A stretch of 64,000 nucleotides of DNA from Neoroseomonas terrae (GCF_018129025.1 NZ_JAAEDI010000014.1:1-64000); one strand, 5' to 3'; numbered from the stretch's first letter, positions 36,919-46,011 are shown. Notes: generated from the sequence alone by a model not told the origin. A program made the numbers and translations.

Positions 36919-37365
36919 TCAGGCCTGCGTCGGCTTCCAGTCGCCCGACGGGATGGTGTTGATCATCCAGGGCACGCCGAACTTGTCGACCAGGGCGCCA
37001 AAGGCGGGGGACCAGAAGGTCTCGCCGAAGGGCATCACCGCCCGGCCGCCTTCCGACAGCGCATCGAACCAGCGCTTCGCCTCGGCCTTGTCGCTGGTGT
37101 GCAGGGCGACGTCGAAGCCGTTCTTCGGCTTGTCGATGTTGGGCGCCCAGGCGACATCCATGTCGGCGCCCATCAGCGCCTGATCGCCGACCTCCAGCCA
37201 GCAATGCATCAGCCAAGTCTTGTACTTCTCATCGGCGATCGGCATGCCCGGCGGAGCGTCGGCATAGGGGAAGGCGGCGGTGATCCTGCCGCCCAGAACC
37301 TTTGCGTAGAACTCGAAGGCTTCGCGGCACTGGCCCTGGAAGCTGAGGCTGGTCACGATCTTCAT
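36919..37365 (-). CDS. VOC-family protein, PhnB-like
   Basis: A 148-residue protein of the vicinal-oxygen-chelate superfamily, PhnB/YjdN subgroup. VTSLSFQGQCREAFEFYAKVLGG is the typical start; ALMGADM, FDVALHTSDKAEAKRWFDAL and FGETFWSPAFGALVDKFGVPWMIN follow the fold. Such proteins are often metal-dependent enzymes or small-molecule binders of unclear role. It is divergent from a MarR regulator with a palindromic site between them, so it is probably the regulator's target. Confidence 0.85.
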   Translation of the reverse strand: MKIVTSLSFQGQCREAFEFYAKVLGGRITAAFPYADAPPGMPIADEKYKTWLMHCWLEVGDQALMGADMDVAWAPNIDKPKNGFDVALHTSDKAEAKRWFDALSEGGRAVMPFGETFWSPAFGALVDKFGVPWMINTIPSGDWKPTQA

Positions 37366-37439
37366 GTTGAATGCTCTCCGGCGTCGACGGCCGGCGGTCG
37401 ATGCCGCCGCGCCTTGATGATTGACGTTTGGCGAAGTGG

Positions 37440-37451
37440 GTTGATATCAAC
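37440..37451. promoter_or_regulatory. Palindromic operator candidate for the MarR regulator
   Basis: Perfect 12-bp palindrome GTTGATATCAAC, 15 bp upstream of the preferred marR start and 74 bp upstream of the divergent VOC gene. TTGxxxxCAA-type palindromes are common MarR-family sites. It also contains a possible -35 hexamer (TTGATA) for the minus strand. Confidence 0.5.
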
Positions 37452-37466
37452 GTAATGGCCTCTGCG

Positions 37467-37943
37467 ATGTCAACCATTCAACTACATGCTCTCGACGACG
37501 TTCCTTTCGCGACCACGATCCTGGTGCGCGACGCCTGCCTCTGCCTGCATGTGCAGCGTGCCGCGCGCGCCCTGGCGCGGCAGTTCGACATCGCCTTGAA
37601 ACCGGCGGGGATCACCAGCGGGCAGTTCTCGCTCCTCATGTCGCTGAACCGGCCTGGCCCGGTCTCGTTCGGCAGCGTCGCCGCTCTGCTCGCGATCGAC
37701 CGGACAACGCTGACGGCCAATCTGAAGCCGTTGGCGCGCCGCGGCCTGGTGGAGAACACGACTGACCCGGCCGATCGGCGGGCGCGGCGGCTGCTGCTGA
37801 CGGCCGCCGGCCGGGCCGTGCTTGCGGCGGCGGTGCCGATCTGGCAACGGCTTCACGGGACGATGGAAGCAGCGCTGCCCGATGCCGACCGCCTGCGCGC
37901 CGATCTGAACCGCCTGTCGCGGCCCGGTGATCCGGCGGCCTGA
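37467..37943 (+). CDS. MarR-family transcriptional regulator
   Basis: A 158-residue winged-helix protein. The ATG at 37467 is used; ATG 37455 and a TTG at 37428 are alternatives, but the TTG would place the palindrome inside the gene. The DNA-binding core reads ITSGQFSLLMSLNRPGPVSFGSVAALLAIDRTTLT, followed by the wing LKPLARRGLVENTTDPADRRARRLLLTAAG. It probably represses the divergent VOC gene and itself in response to a small aromatic or oxidising ligand. Confidence 0.85.
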   Translation: MSTIQLHALDDVPFATTILVRDACLCLHVQRAARALARQFDIALKPAGITSGQFSLLMSLNRPGPVSFGSVAALLAIDRTTLTANLKPLARRGLVENTTDPADRRARRLLLTAAGRAVLAAAVPIWQRLHGTMEAALPDADRLRADLNRLSRPGDPAA

Positions 37944-37998
37944 CCGGGCTGGAGCTTTTTTCGCTGAGGCTGGAGCGGCGCCAGCCTGTGCCGCCTGA

Positions 37999-38979
37999 TC
38001 AAAGAATGCTCTGGCGCGGCAGCTCTTCGGGCGTCAGCGCCATCGTGGGCGCCGTGCTGCCGCTCGCGACGGGCGGCGGCAGCGTGGTGCCGCGGCGGCG
38101 CTCGCGCATCAGCGTCAGCATGCCCGCCCCGATGATCAGGGCGCTGCCGGCCAGCATCGGCAGGTCCACCCGGTCGCCGAAGAACAGGTAGCCGAGCAGG
38201 ATCGCCCACAGCATCTGGCTGTACTGCGTCGGGCTGATCCAGGCGGCCGGTGCATCCGCTGCGGCATACATCAGCAGCACGTTGGCGAGCGCCGCCAGCA
38301 GCCCATAGCCGGCGAGGAACACCCATTCCACGGCACTCGGCGCGCGGAAGACCGGCAGGGTCAGCAGTCCGCAGATCAAGATGGTGCCGAGAATACCCGC
38401 CCCGAACAGCGAGATCCGCTTCTCGGTGGCGCCCGCCGCGCGAAAGGTGATGACGACGACCGCGCCGCCGAGCCCCGCGGCGACCGCGCCCAGATGCCCG
38501 ACCGTCAACTCGCGCAGCCCTGGCCGCAGCACGACCAGCACGCCGATGAACCCGATCAGGACTGCCGCCCAGCGCCGCAGCCCGATGCGTTCCTTCAGGA
38601 ACAGCAGCGACATCAGCGTCACGAAAGCCGGCTGCAGGAAGATCAGCGCGAAGGCTTCCGCCATCGGCAGCAGCGTGAACGCAGTGACGCTGCCGATGAC
38701 GCCGAGCGGATAGGCGATGAAGCGCAGCAGCCAGAGCGGCCTGCTGGTGGTGGCGAACACATCGGTCCACCGATCGCCCGGCTTCAGCAGGAAGGGCATG
38801 GCGACCAGCGCGAAGGCGGCGCCGAAGAAGGCCGATTCGTAGGCCGGTAGCGCGCCTTCGATCGCCTTCACGCTGGCGTCGCTGAAGGAAAATGCGGCGA
38901 AGGCCAGGAAGCCGAGCAGCACGCCCCGCGTCGCATGATCGGTGGGCACGCCGGAGCCCCCGCGGCTTCGCTGATCCAA
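37999..38979 (-). CDS. EamA/DMT-family exporter
   Basis: A 326-residue inner-membrane protein with ten hydrophobic segments in two EamA repeats (about residues 20-150 and 160-295), e.g. VLLGFLAFAAFSFSDASVKAI and LWAILLGYLFFGDRVDLPML. The TTG at 38979 is preferred because AAAGGAA lies about 10 bp upstream; GTG 38949 is possible. Such permeases export metabolites or drugs. It converges with the MarR gene and is otherwise isolated. Confidence 0.82.
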   Translation of the reverse strand: MDQRSRGGSGVPTDHATRGVLLGFLAFAAFSFSDASVKAIEGALPAYESAFFGAAFALVAMPFLLKPGDRWTDVFATTSRPLWLLRFIAYPLGVIGSVTAFTLLPMAEAFALIFLQPAFVTLMSLLFLKERIGLRRWAAVLIGFIGVLVVLRPGLRELTVGHLGAVAAGLGGAVVVITFRAAGATEKRISLFGAGILGTILICGLLTLPVFRAPSAVEWVFLAGYGLLAALANVLLMYAAADAPAAWISPTQYSQMLWAILLGYLFFGDRVDLPMLAGSALIIGAGMLTLMRERRRGTTLPPPVASGSTAPTMALTPEELPRQSIL

Positions 38980-39136
38980 GGCAATCCATTCCTTTGTGCC
39001 GGGTTTCCCTCCCTTCGTCGCACGGTTCTGCCGTCGCGCCGCGCGGCGCCACGATAGTCCGTTCCGCACCGCGCGCGGAACGTGACCGTTCAGATAACGG
39101 GGTGCAATCCCGACCGATGCGTCCTAACTAGGACAG

Positions 39137-39883
39137 GTGACACGTCTCGGTGTTCCCGAGATCGAGGCCGATTGGGCGCTCTTCCTCGATCTTGACGGCA
39201 CCCTTCTCGACATTGCGCCCCGACCCGACGCGGTCCGCGTGCCGGACCGACTGCCCGGCGATCTCGCCGGCCTTTCCCAATGCCTGGGCGGTGCGCTCGC
39301 AGTCGTCAGCGGCCGCGATTGCAGCACCATCGACCATCTGCTCGCCCCGTTCGCGCCGCCGGGCGGCTTCGGCCACGGCGCGGAGCTGCGCAGTGCCGAC
39401 GGGATTCTGCTGCCCGACAGCATGCCGGTGCCGCCTGCCGCCTGGGCCGAGTCCCTTGCGGCACTGGTTGCCTCGCGCCCGGGGCTGCTGCTGGAACGCA
39501 AGCCGCATGGCCTCGCCGTGCATTTCCGCGCCGTTCCCGACGAGGGTACGCGGGTGCACGAGAGCATGCAGCGCCTGGCGGCGACGCGGCCGGCCGACTT
39601 CGCCGTGCTGCCCGCGCACATGGCCTTCGAGATCCGCCCACGCGCCGCCACCAAGGCACGCGCGGTGGAAACCCTGATGGCCGCCCCGCCGTTCACGGGC
39701 CGGCGACCGGTCTTCGTGGGGGATGATGTGACGGATGAGGATGGGATGGAGGCTGCGCGCCGGTTTGGCGGGCTCGGCCTGCATGTCGGCCGCGACTTCA
39801 CCGGCGGCCCGGCGCAAGTCCGCAACTGGATCGCCCGCGCCGTCGCCCATCTGAGCCCGGATATCGCCCATGCCCAATCTTGA
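39137..39883 (+). CDS. otsB: Trehalose-6-phosphate phosphatase
   Basis: A 248-residue HAD enzyme starting at a GTG. The nucleophile motif is ALFLDLDGTLLDIAP; the cap region has FGHGAELRS and LERKPHGLAVHFR, and the last motif is VFVGDDVTDEDGMEAA. It dephosphorylates trehalose-6-phosphate to trehalose, the step after OtsA, encoded two genes downstream. It overlaps the GH15 gene by 14 bp. Confidence 0.93.
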   Translation: MTRLGVPEIEADWALFLDLDGTLLDIAPRPDAVRVPDRLPGDLAGLSQCLGGALAVVSGRDCSTIDHLLAPFAPPGGFGHGAELRSADGILLPDSMPVPPAAWAESLAALVASRPGLLLERKPHGLAVHFRAVPDEGTRVHESMQRLAATRPADFAVLPAHMAFEIRPRAATKARAVETLMAAPPFTGRRPVFVGDDVTDEDGMEAARRFGGLGLHVGRDFTGGPAQVRNWIARAVAHLSPDIAHAQS

Positions 39884-41666
39884 CTACGCCGTCATCGGCA
39901 ATTGCGCCGTAGCGTCCCTCGTCTCACGCGAGGGGCGCCATGAATGGTTCTGCTACCCCCGCATCGATGCCGATCCGGTATTCAACGGGCTGCTGGGCGG
40001 GGAGGACCCCGAGCGCGGCTTCATGGACGTGGTCCTGCGTGACCGCACCGGCTGCCGCCAGCGCTACCTGCGCAACACTGCGGTGCTCGAGACGGTGCTG
40101 ACCGATGCAAGCGGCGGCGGCATCCGCATCCTCGACGTCGCGCCGCGCTTCCGCCGCTTCGGCCGCATGTACCGCCCGCCCGCCCTGGTGCGACGGATCG
40201 AGCCCGTGTCGGGCCGGCCGCGCATTCGGCTGCGTATCCGCCCGTCTTTCGACTACGGCACCGATGCCGGCGTCACCAACATCGGCAGCAACCACATCCG
40301 CTATCGCGGCGCCAATGCCGTGCTGCGGCTGACGACCGACGCGCCGCTGTCCTATGTGACCGAGGAAGCCGAATTCGGGCTCGACCGCCCCGTCAGCCTG
40401 ATCATCGGCACCGACGAGAGCCTCCCCGAGGCGCCGGATATGGTTGCGCGCCAAGCCCTCGCGGAAACCGAGGCCTACTGGCTCGACTGGGTGCGCGGCC
40501 TGAACCTGCCCTTCGACTGGCAGGATGCCGTGATCCGCGCGGCGATCACGCTGAAGCTGTGCTCCTTCGAGGATACCGGCGGCATCGTCGCGGCGCTGAC
40601 CACGTCGCTGCCCGAGGCGCCGAACAGCGGGCGGTGCTGGGACTACCGCTTCTGCTGGCTGCGCGACGCCTTCTTCACCGTCGGTGCGCTGAACCGGCTG
40701 AACGCGACACGCACCATGGAAGGCTTCCTGCGCTTCATCCTCGATGCCGTGCCGGACGGCTCCGGCGGACCGATCCCGCCGTTGTTCCCGATCGCGCCGG
40801 GCACCACGATGGACGAACGCATCGCCGTCGCGCTGCCCGGCTTCCGCGGCGATGGCCCGGTGCGCATCGGCAACGCCGCCGTCTCGCAGCGGCAGAACGA
40901 CAGCTATGGCGCCATCATCATGGCGGCGACGCAGATGTTCTGGGACCAGCGGCTGAGCCGTACCGGCGACGTCTCGCTGTACCGGCAGCTTGCCGCCATC
41001 GGTCGCCATGCGGAGCACGACGCCTTCGAGCCCGATGCCGGGCTGTGGGAGTATCGCGGGCGCGCTGCGGCGCACACCCACTCGGCGGCGATGTGCTGGA
41101 CGGCGCTCGACCGGCTCGGCGCCATCGCGCAGCATCTTGGCCTGACGACGGAGGCGCAGGACTGGGAGCGCCGCGCCGATGCGCTGAAGGGACGGATCAT
41201 CGAAGCAGCGACCGTGCCGGGGGAGGGCTGGATCTCCGGCGTGCTGAACGGCGATTCCGTCGCCGATGCCTCGACCTTCCTGCTGCCGGAACTCGGCCTG
41301 ATCAAGGCCACGGACCCGCTGTTCCTCCGCACCGTCGAGGTGCTGGAACGCCGGCTGGTCCGGGACGGGATCGTGCTACGCTACGACCATGCCGATGATT
41401 TCGGCACGCCGGAGGTCGGATTCCTCGTCTGCACCTTCTGGTACATCGACACGCTGGCCCGCATCGGCCGGCGGAAGGAAGCGCGCGAGGTGTTCGAGCG
41501 CGCGCTGGCCTGGCGCAACCATGTGGGATTGCTGTCGGAGGACGTGGCCCCGGGGACCGGCGCCCTTTGGGGCAATTTTCCGCAGACCTATTCCCAGGTC
41601 GGGCTCATCCTGTCGGCGATGCGCTTGTCCCGAAGCTGGGAGGAAGGTCTGTGGCGCGCCTCGTAA
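39870..41666 (+). CDS. Glycoside hydrolase family 15 (glucoamylase/trehalase type)
   Basis: A 598-residue enzyme of the two-part GH15 family. An N-terminal beta-domain (1-about 200: LDYAVIGNCAVASLVSREGRH, EWFCYPRIDADPVF) is followed by an (alpha/alpha)6 barrel with WDYRFCWLRDAFFT, YGAIIMAATQMFW, DAGLWEYRG and GTGALWGNFPQTYSQVGLI near the end. Proteins of this branch have been described as trehalases or glucoamylases. Placement between otsB and otsA with overlaps on both sides points to trehalose or an alpha-glucan as substrate. Confidence 0.88.
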   Translation: MPNLDYAVIGNCAVASLVSREGRHEWFCYPRIDADPVFNGLLGGEDPERGFMDVVLRDRTGCRQRYLRNTAVLETVLTDASGGGIRILDVAPRFRRFGRMYRPPALVRRIEPVSGRPRIRLRIRPSFDYGTDAGVTNIGSNHIRYRGANAVLRLTTDAPLSYVTEEAEFGLDRPVSLIIGTDESLPEAPDMVARQALAETEAYWLDWVRGLNLPFDWQDAVIRAAITLKLCSFEDTGGIVAALTTSLPEAPNSGRCWDYRFCWLRDAFFTVGALNRLNATRTMEGFLRFILDAVPDGSGGPIPPLFPIAPGTTMDERIAVALPGFRGDGPVRIGNAAVSQRQNDSYGAIIMAATQMFWDQRLSRTGDVSLYRQLAAIGRHAEHDAFEPDAGLWEYRGRAAAHTHSAAMCWTALDRLGAIAQHLGLTTEAQDWERRADALKGRIIEAATVPGEGWISGVLNGDSVADASTFLLPELGLIKATDPLFLRTVEVLERRLVRDGIVLRYDHADDFGTPEVGFLVCTFWYIDTLARIGRRKEAREVFERALAWRNHVGLLSEDVAPGTGALWGNFPQTYSQVGLILSAMRLSRSWEEGLWRAS

Positions 41667-43018
41667 TCGTCTCCAACCGCGTTCCGCCGCCGCGGGCGAC
41701 CGGCGGGGTAAGCGCAGGCGGCCTGGCGGTCGCGCTCCAGTCCTTCGTTGAACCCGGCACGCTGTGGTTCGGGTGGAGCGGCCGCGTGACCGAGAAGCCG
41801 TCCGGCAAGCCGGGGTTCGCGGATGGGCAGGGTGTCACCTACGCGACGATCGACCTCAGTTCCGAGGATTACGACCGGTTCTACGTTGGCTTCGCCAATT
41901 CATCCTTGTGGCCGCTGCTGCATTTCCGGCTCGGCCTGATGCGCTATCGGCGCGAGGATTTCGAGGGCTACCTCGTCGTCAACGGCAACTTCGCCGACGC
42001 GCTGATGCCGATGCTGCGCGACGACGACATGATCTGGGTGCACGATTACCACCTGATCCCGCTCGCCCTCGCGTTGCGTGAGCGCGGCTTCAACGGGCGG
42101 ATCGGCTTCTTCCTGCACATCCCCTTCGTCCCGGCTTCGGTGCTCGAGGCACTGCCGCCCGCCCGCGATCTGCTCCGGGCGCTATGCGCCTACGACGTGG
42201 TGGGGTTCCAGACCCATACGCATCTCGAGGACTTCCTGGACTGCGCCCGTCGCTTCACCGGCTTCGCGGTGGAAGGGCAGGAGGTGGTGACGAACGGGCG
42301 GCGCGTGCGCGCCATCGCCGACCCGATCGGCATCGACGCCGCCGGCTTCGCGCGTGTCGCCGCGCGATCGGCCGGCACGGCCTACATCCAGCGCGTCCGT
42401 GACAGCCTGATCGGCCGCGCGCTGGCGATCAGCGCCGAGCGGCTGGACTACTCGAAGGGCCTGCCGAACCGGTTCGAGGGCTTCGCGCGGCTCCTCTCAC
42501 GCTTCCCCCAGCATCACCGGCATATTTCCATGCTGCAGATCGCTGCGCGCTCGCGGGAGGACGTGGCCGAGTACCAGGTGCTGCGGCGCGAACTGGACCG
42601 TCTGGCCGGCGACATCAACGGCCGCTTCTCACAGTTCGACTGGGTTCCGCTGCGCTACATGACGCAGACGGTGGCGCGCACCAAGCTCGCCGGCCTGTTC
42701 CGCGCGGCGCGGATCGGGCTGGTGACCCCGCTGCGCGACGGGATGAACCTAGTGGCCAAGGAATTCGTCGCCGCCCAGGACCCGGCCGATCCGGGCGTGC
42801 TGATCCTGTCCCAGTTCGCCGGCGCGGCGGAGGAATTGTCGGATGCGCTGCTGGTGAATCCCTACGACCCCGATGCGATCGCCGAGGCGATGCATGTGGC
42901 GCTGGAGATGTCGATCGACGAACGCCGCGAACGGCACGCGGTGCTGCGCCGAGCGGTGTTCGACGTGACGGCGGCGCGGTACTGCAACGTGTTTGTGGAT
43001 GCGCTGAGGGGGGCGTGA
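41651..43018 (+). CDS. otsA: Trehalose-6-phosphate synthase
   Basis: A 455-residue GT20 enzyme starting at a GTG inside the end of the GH15 gene (16-bp overlap). [27 protein letters not shown] is the typical start with the UDP-sugar loop; [60 protein letters not shown] and [16 protein letters not shown] complete the active site. It joins UDP-glucose (or another NDP-glucose) and glucose-6-phosphate. Confidence 0.94.
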   Translation: MARLVIVSNRVPPPRATGGVSAGGLAVALQSFVEPGTLWFGWSGRVTEKPSGKPGFADGQGVTYATIDLSSEDYDRFYVGFANSSLWPLLHFRLGLMRYRREDFEGYLVVNGNFADALMPMLRDDDMIWVHDYHLIPLALALRERGFNGRIGFFLHIPFVPASVLEALPPARDLLRALCAYDVVGFQTHTHLEDFLDCARRFTGFAVEGQEVVTNGRRVRAIADPIGIDAAGFARVAARSAGTAYIQRVRDSLIGRALAISAERLDYSKGLPNRFEGFARLLSRFPQHHRHISMLQIAARSREDVAEYQVLRRELDRLAGDINGRFSQFDWVPLRYMTQTVARTKLAGLFRAARIGLVTPLRDGMNLVAKEFVAAQDPADPGVLILSQFAGAAEELSDALLVNPYDPDAIAEAMHVALEMSIDERRERHAVLRRAVFDVTAARYCNVFVDALRGA

Positions 43019-43056
43019 GCCGGGGCGGAGTGGGGCTCAGTCTCTCCGCCACTTCT

Positions 43057-44199
43057 TCAGAACAACGCGAGCTGTGCCTGCTTCGGCTCTGCACCGGGCA
43101 CCGCCGGCACACGGAACTGGCTGCAATCCAACCCGCCGACGCCACCACCGCGCCGCTCCAGGCCGAGCCGCTTCGCCGCCACCGCGAAGCGCTGCGCCAG
43201 GAGGTCGGCATAGGCGCCGGTGCCTTTCTGCCGCACGCCGAAGCGGCTGTCGTACAGAGCGCCGCCGCGTGTCTGGCGGATCAGCGACAATACCCGCGCC
43301 GCGCGGTCGGGCATGTGCCGCGCGAGCCATTCCTCGAACAGTTCCTTGATCTCGAGCGGTAACCGCAGCAGGACGTAGCCCGCGTGCGACGCGCCGGCGG
43401 CTGCGGCGCGTTCCAGGATCGTCTCCAGCTCGGCGTCGTTCACGGCGGGGATCATCGGCGCGGCCAGAACGGCGGTGGGTACGCCGGCGGCGGTAAGGTC
43501 CCGCACCGCGGCAAGCCGCCGTTCCGGCGATGCCGCGCGCGGTTCCATGATGCGTGCGAGCCGTGCATCGAGCGTGGTGATCGACAGGCAGACCCGCACC
43601 AGGTTGCGCCGCGCCATGTCGGTGAGGATGTCGAGGTCGCGCAGCACGCCGGCCGATTTCGTCACGATCGTGACGGGATGGTTGAAACGGTCCAGCACCT
43701 CCAGCACGCCGCGCGTCAGCTTCAGCGTGCGTTCCACCGGCTGGTAAGGATCGGTGTTCGCACCCAGCGCGATGGGCTTGGCTTCGTAGCCGGACTTGCG
43801 CAGTTCCTTGTCCAGCAGCGTAGCGACGTCGGGCTTGAAGAGTAGGCGTGTCTCGAAATCCATCCCCGGCGAAAGGCCGAGATAAGCGTGGGAGGGGCGC
43901 GCATAGCAGTAGACGCAGCCATGTTCGCAGCCGCGATACGGATTGATCGAACGATCGAAGCCGATATCGGGGCTCTGGTTCCACGCCAGCGCCGACTTCG
44001 CGGTATCCTTGGTGAGCGTGGTCGGCAGCGGCGGGAGGTCGGCGAAGGCGGCCTCCAGCGTACCCCAGCCGTCATCGAAGGCCTCCCGCGCGCTGTGCTC
44101 GAAGCGGACAGGCGGGTTGAGGCCGGCGCCGCGGCCCTTGCGCGCCAGCGGCGGCAGGCCGTGTTGGGGACCGAGCGTCGGAAGACTGCCGTCGGGCAT
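43057..44199 (-). CDS. Radical SAM protein, SPL-like (PA0069 family)
   Basis: A 380-residue radical SAM enzyme related to spore photoproduct lyase. The 4Fe-4S motif is RGCEHGCVYCYARPSHAYL near residue 90 (C-x3-C-x2-C). IALGANTDPYQPVERTLKLTRGVLEVL and VTIVTKSAGVLRDLDIL are typical for this family. The C-terminal tail QFRVP...KQAQLALF may be a short protein-binding motif like those that bind the DNA sliding clamp (inference). Two SOS-type boxes flank its promoter, so it is probably damage-inducible and may repair a DNA lesion. AAAGGAC precedes the ATG. Confidence 0.88.
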   Translation of the reverse strand: MPDGSLPTLGPQHGLPPLARKGRGAGLNPPVRFEHSAREAFDDGWGTLEAAFADLPPLPTTLTKDTAKSALAWNQSPDIGFDRSINPYRGCEHGCVYCYARPSHAYLGLSPGMDFETRLLFKPDVATLLDKELRKSGYEAKPIALGANTDPYQPVERTLKLTRGVLEVLDRFNHPVTIVTKSAGVLRDLDILTDMARRNLVRVCLSITTLDARLARIMEPRAASPERRLAAVRDLTAAGVPTAVLAAPMIPAVNDAELETILERAAAAGASHAGYVLLRLPLEIKELFEEWLARHMPDRAARVLSLIRQTRGGALYDSRFGVRQKGTGAYADLLAQRFAVAAKRLGLERRGGGVGGLDCSQFRVPAVPGAEPKQAQLALF

Positions 44200-44236
44200 G
44201 GCGGGCGTCCTTTGTCCGTGAGGGGACGGGGATCAT

Positions 44237-44301
44237 GTTCCCGTTGTGTTCTTCATCATCCTGCGCGGGGCGGTGGCAGTCGTCAAGAACATAATGGGAA
44301 C
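44237..44301 (-). promoter_or_regulatory. SOS-type promoter with two LexA boxes
   Basis: GTTC-N7-GTTC at 44237-44251 and GAAC-N7-GAAC at 44287-44301, both matching the alphaproteobacterial LexA consensus (GTTC-N7-GTTC on either strand). Between them, on the minus strand, lie TTGACG (44281-44286) and CAGGAT (44258-44263), spaced 17 bp. One box abuts the -35 and the other lies just beyond the -10 of the radical SAM gene starting at 44199. Confidence 0.72.
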
Positions 44302-44375
44302 AAATGATTAAGGCGCGCGTGCCTCAGTGAGGGAAAATCAGGAACATTGCGACGGGAGCAGCGGCGTTCCAGCGA

Positions 44376-44966
44376 TCAGAAGTGCAGCCCCTGCGCCATG
44401 GTGGTCGCATGCTCGAGGAGTTGGACGTAAGGATCGCCCGCCGGCAGGCCGAGCGCCGCGGCGAAGGCCGGTTCGGTCTTCATGCCCTGCCGCTTCAGTG
44501 CACGAACGGCAAGGCGCAGCGGCTCGCCATGCCGCCACAGCAGGAAGTGCTCCGCGCGCAGGTGCCGATGGCCGAACTGGTCGCGGGGCGGCACGGGCTG
44601 GCCGAAGATCTCGATGGCATGGCCGCCGGCCTCGAAGCCCAGCACAAGTGTGGGCTGTCCCCCCAGCGTGAACAGGCGGTCGCGCAGGCCGGTCTCTGCG
44701 CCGAAGGCGGCCCGGATCGACTGGCGCGAGGCAGCCGGATCGGGCAGGTGGCAGGCGATGTCGAGGTCGCTGCCAACCACGGCGAGCCCGAGCGGGAAAG
44801 TGCCGATCAGCAGCGGCCCAAACGGTTCCAGGCGACCAAAGACATCGGCGGCCTCCAGCGCGGCGATCGCCGCGGCGCCCTCGGGCCAGGGCGCGAGCAG
44901 ACCGCGCCAGTCCCGCCAGTCCGGCTCGACATACGCTCCCTTCGCCCCGGCCACCCTTCCGTCCAC
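44376..44966 (-). CDS. DUF4269-type nucleotidyltransferase-fold protein
   Basis: A 196-residue protein. FGPLLIGTFPLGLAVVGSDLDIACHLPD holds the G(T/S)...DLD signature of polymerase-beta-like nucleotidyltransferases, and FEAGGHAIEIFGQPVPPRDQFGHRHL fits DUF4269. The GTG at 44966 is used as start; GTG 44954 is possible and no site is strong. Longer frames upstream run over the divergent mobB promoter and are not coding. Function unknown; not obviously paired with a HEPN antitoxin partner. Confidence 0.7.
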   Translation of the reverse strand: MDGRVAGAKGAYVEPDWRDWRGLLAPWPEGAAAIAALEAADVFGRLEPFGPLLIGTFPLGLAVVGSDLDIACHLPDPAASRQSIRAAFGAETGLRDRLFTLGGQPTLVLGFEAGGHAIEIFGQPVPPRDQFGHRHLRAEHFLLWRHGEPLRLAVRALKRQGMKTEPAFAAALGLPAGDPYVQLLEHATTMAQGLHF

Positions 44967-45095
44967 CCGTGCCCCGACACGCCGCCTGTAGCTGATGCAT
45001 GACCGCTCGGCGACGATTGACCGCGCGCCGCCCGCGCCGCACATGTGAAAGGCGCGTGGCGCAGGCCGCGCGCCGAACGTCATTCGGGAGCGGAC

Positions 45096-45626
45096 GTGAC
45101 GCGCATCATCGGCCTCGCAGGCTGGAGCGGCGCAGGCAAGACCACGCTGATGGTGAAGCTGCTGCCTCGGCTGATCGGGCAGGGCCTGTCGGTCTCCACG
45201 TTGAAGCACGCGCATCACCGCTTCGATGTGGACGTGCCCGGCAAGGATTCCTGGGAACACCGCAAGGCCGGGGCGCAGCAGGTGATGGTGGCATCCGGCG
45301 CGCGGTGGGCGCTGATGACAGAACTCCGCACGGCACGGGAGCCGACGCTGCCGGAACTTCTCGCGCGGATGGACCCGGCTGACCTCATCATCGTCGAAGG
45401 CTTCAAGCGCGACGCCCATCCGAAGATCGAGGTGCATCGCGCTGCCAACGGCAAGCCCTGGATGCGGCCGGAGATGCCGGGGATCGTGGCCGTCGCTTCG
45501 GACATCGCGCCGCCCTATGACCTGCCGCATGCGCTGCTCGACGATGTCGAGGGCGTCGCCGCGCTCGTCCTCGCTCATGCGAGGTCCGTCGAGACGATCG
45601 CCTGGGCGCAGCGTCAGGAAGCCTGA
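45096..45626 (+). CDS. mobB: Molybdopterin-guanine dinucleotide biosynthesis protein MobB
   Basis: A 176-residue GTP-binding protein starting at a GTG with GGGAG upstream. The P-loop is GLAGWSGAGKTTLMVKLLP, followed by VSTLKHAHHRFDVDVPGKDSWEHRKAGA and DLIIVEGFKRDAHPKIEVHR. It assists MobA, which is encoded at 46182 on the other strand, in building the guanylated molybdenum cofactor. Confidence 0.92.
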   Translation: MTRIIGLAGWSGAGKTTLMVKLLPRLIGQGLSVSTLKHAHHRFDVDVPGKDSWEHRKAGAQQVMVASGARWALMTELRTAREPTLPELLARMDPADLIIVEGFKRDAHPKIEVHRAANGKPWMRPEMPGIVAVASDIAPPYDLPHALLDDVEGVAALVLAHARSVETIAWAQRQEA

Positions 45627-45651
45627 TGGGCCGCATGGCGGACAAGCTGAC

Positions 45652-46011
45652 GTGACGGCGACTTCCTCCGGTGTCCTGCTCTGCCTTCTGGCGGTGATGC
45701 TGCTCCGGCACGATCTGCGAGGACTGTGGCGGCGGCTGCGCTGGCGGCGGGCGCGCGCGACGGTCCTGTACCAGTCGACCTCGGCCGGCCCGGCCTGGCG
45801 TTTCGACTTCGTCCTGCCCGATGGTTCGCCTGTCAGCGTGCCGACCAACGACCTGCGCGGTTTGGCGCGGCGGGACGGACCCGGGCCGGTGACAATCCTC
45901 TACGACCCGCACGCGCCGGGGCGGGAGGTCGAGATTCCAGGCGGCAGCGCCCTGCGGCTGGCTGTGGGGCTTGGACTAGCGGCGCTCGGGCTCTCGCAGA
46001 TTCTCGGCTGA
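45652..46011 (+). CDS. DUF3592-like small membrane protein
   Basis: A 119-residue protein starting at a GTG, 25 bp after mobB. It has an N-terminal membrane segment (SGVLLCLLAVMLL), a soluble part (ARATVLYQSTSAG, FDFVLPDGSPVSVPTNDL, VTILYDPHAPGREVEIPG) and a C-terminal membrane segment (LRLAVGLGLAALGLSQILG). This is the DUF3592 layout. Function unknown; it shares an operon with mobB but is probably not part of cofactor synthesis. Confidence 0.72.
   Translation: MTATSSGVLLCLLAVMLLRHDLRGLWRRLRWRRARATVLYQSTSAGPAWRFDFVLPDGSPVSVPTNDLRGLARRDGPGPVTILYDPHAPGREVEIPGGSALRLAVGLGLAALGLSQILG

Noticed and set aside
44376-45848. 490-codon version of the DUF4269 gene
   Set aside because: The extra 290 N-terminal codons run antisense over mobB and the DUF3592 gene. 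Only the last 196 codons have family features.
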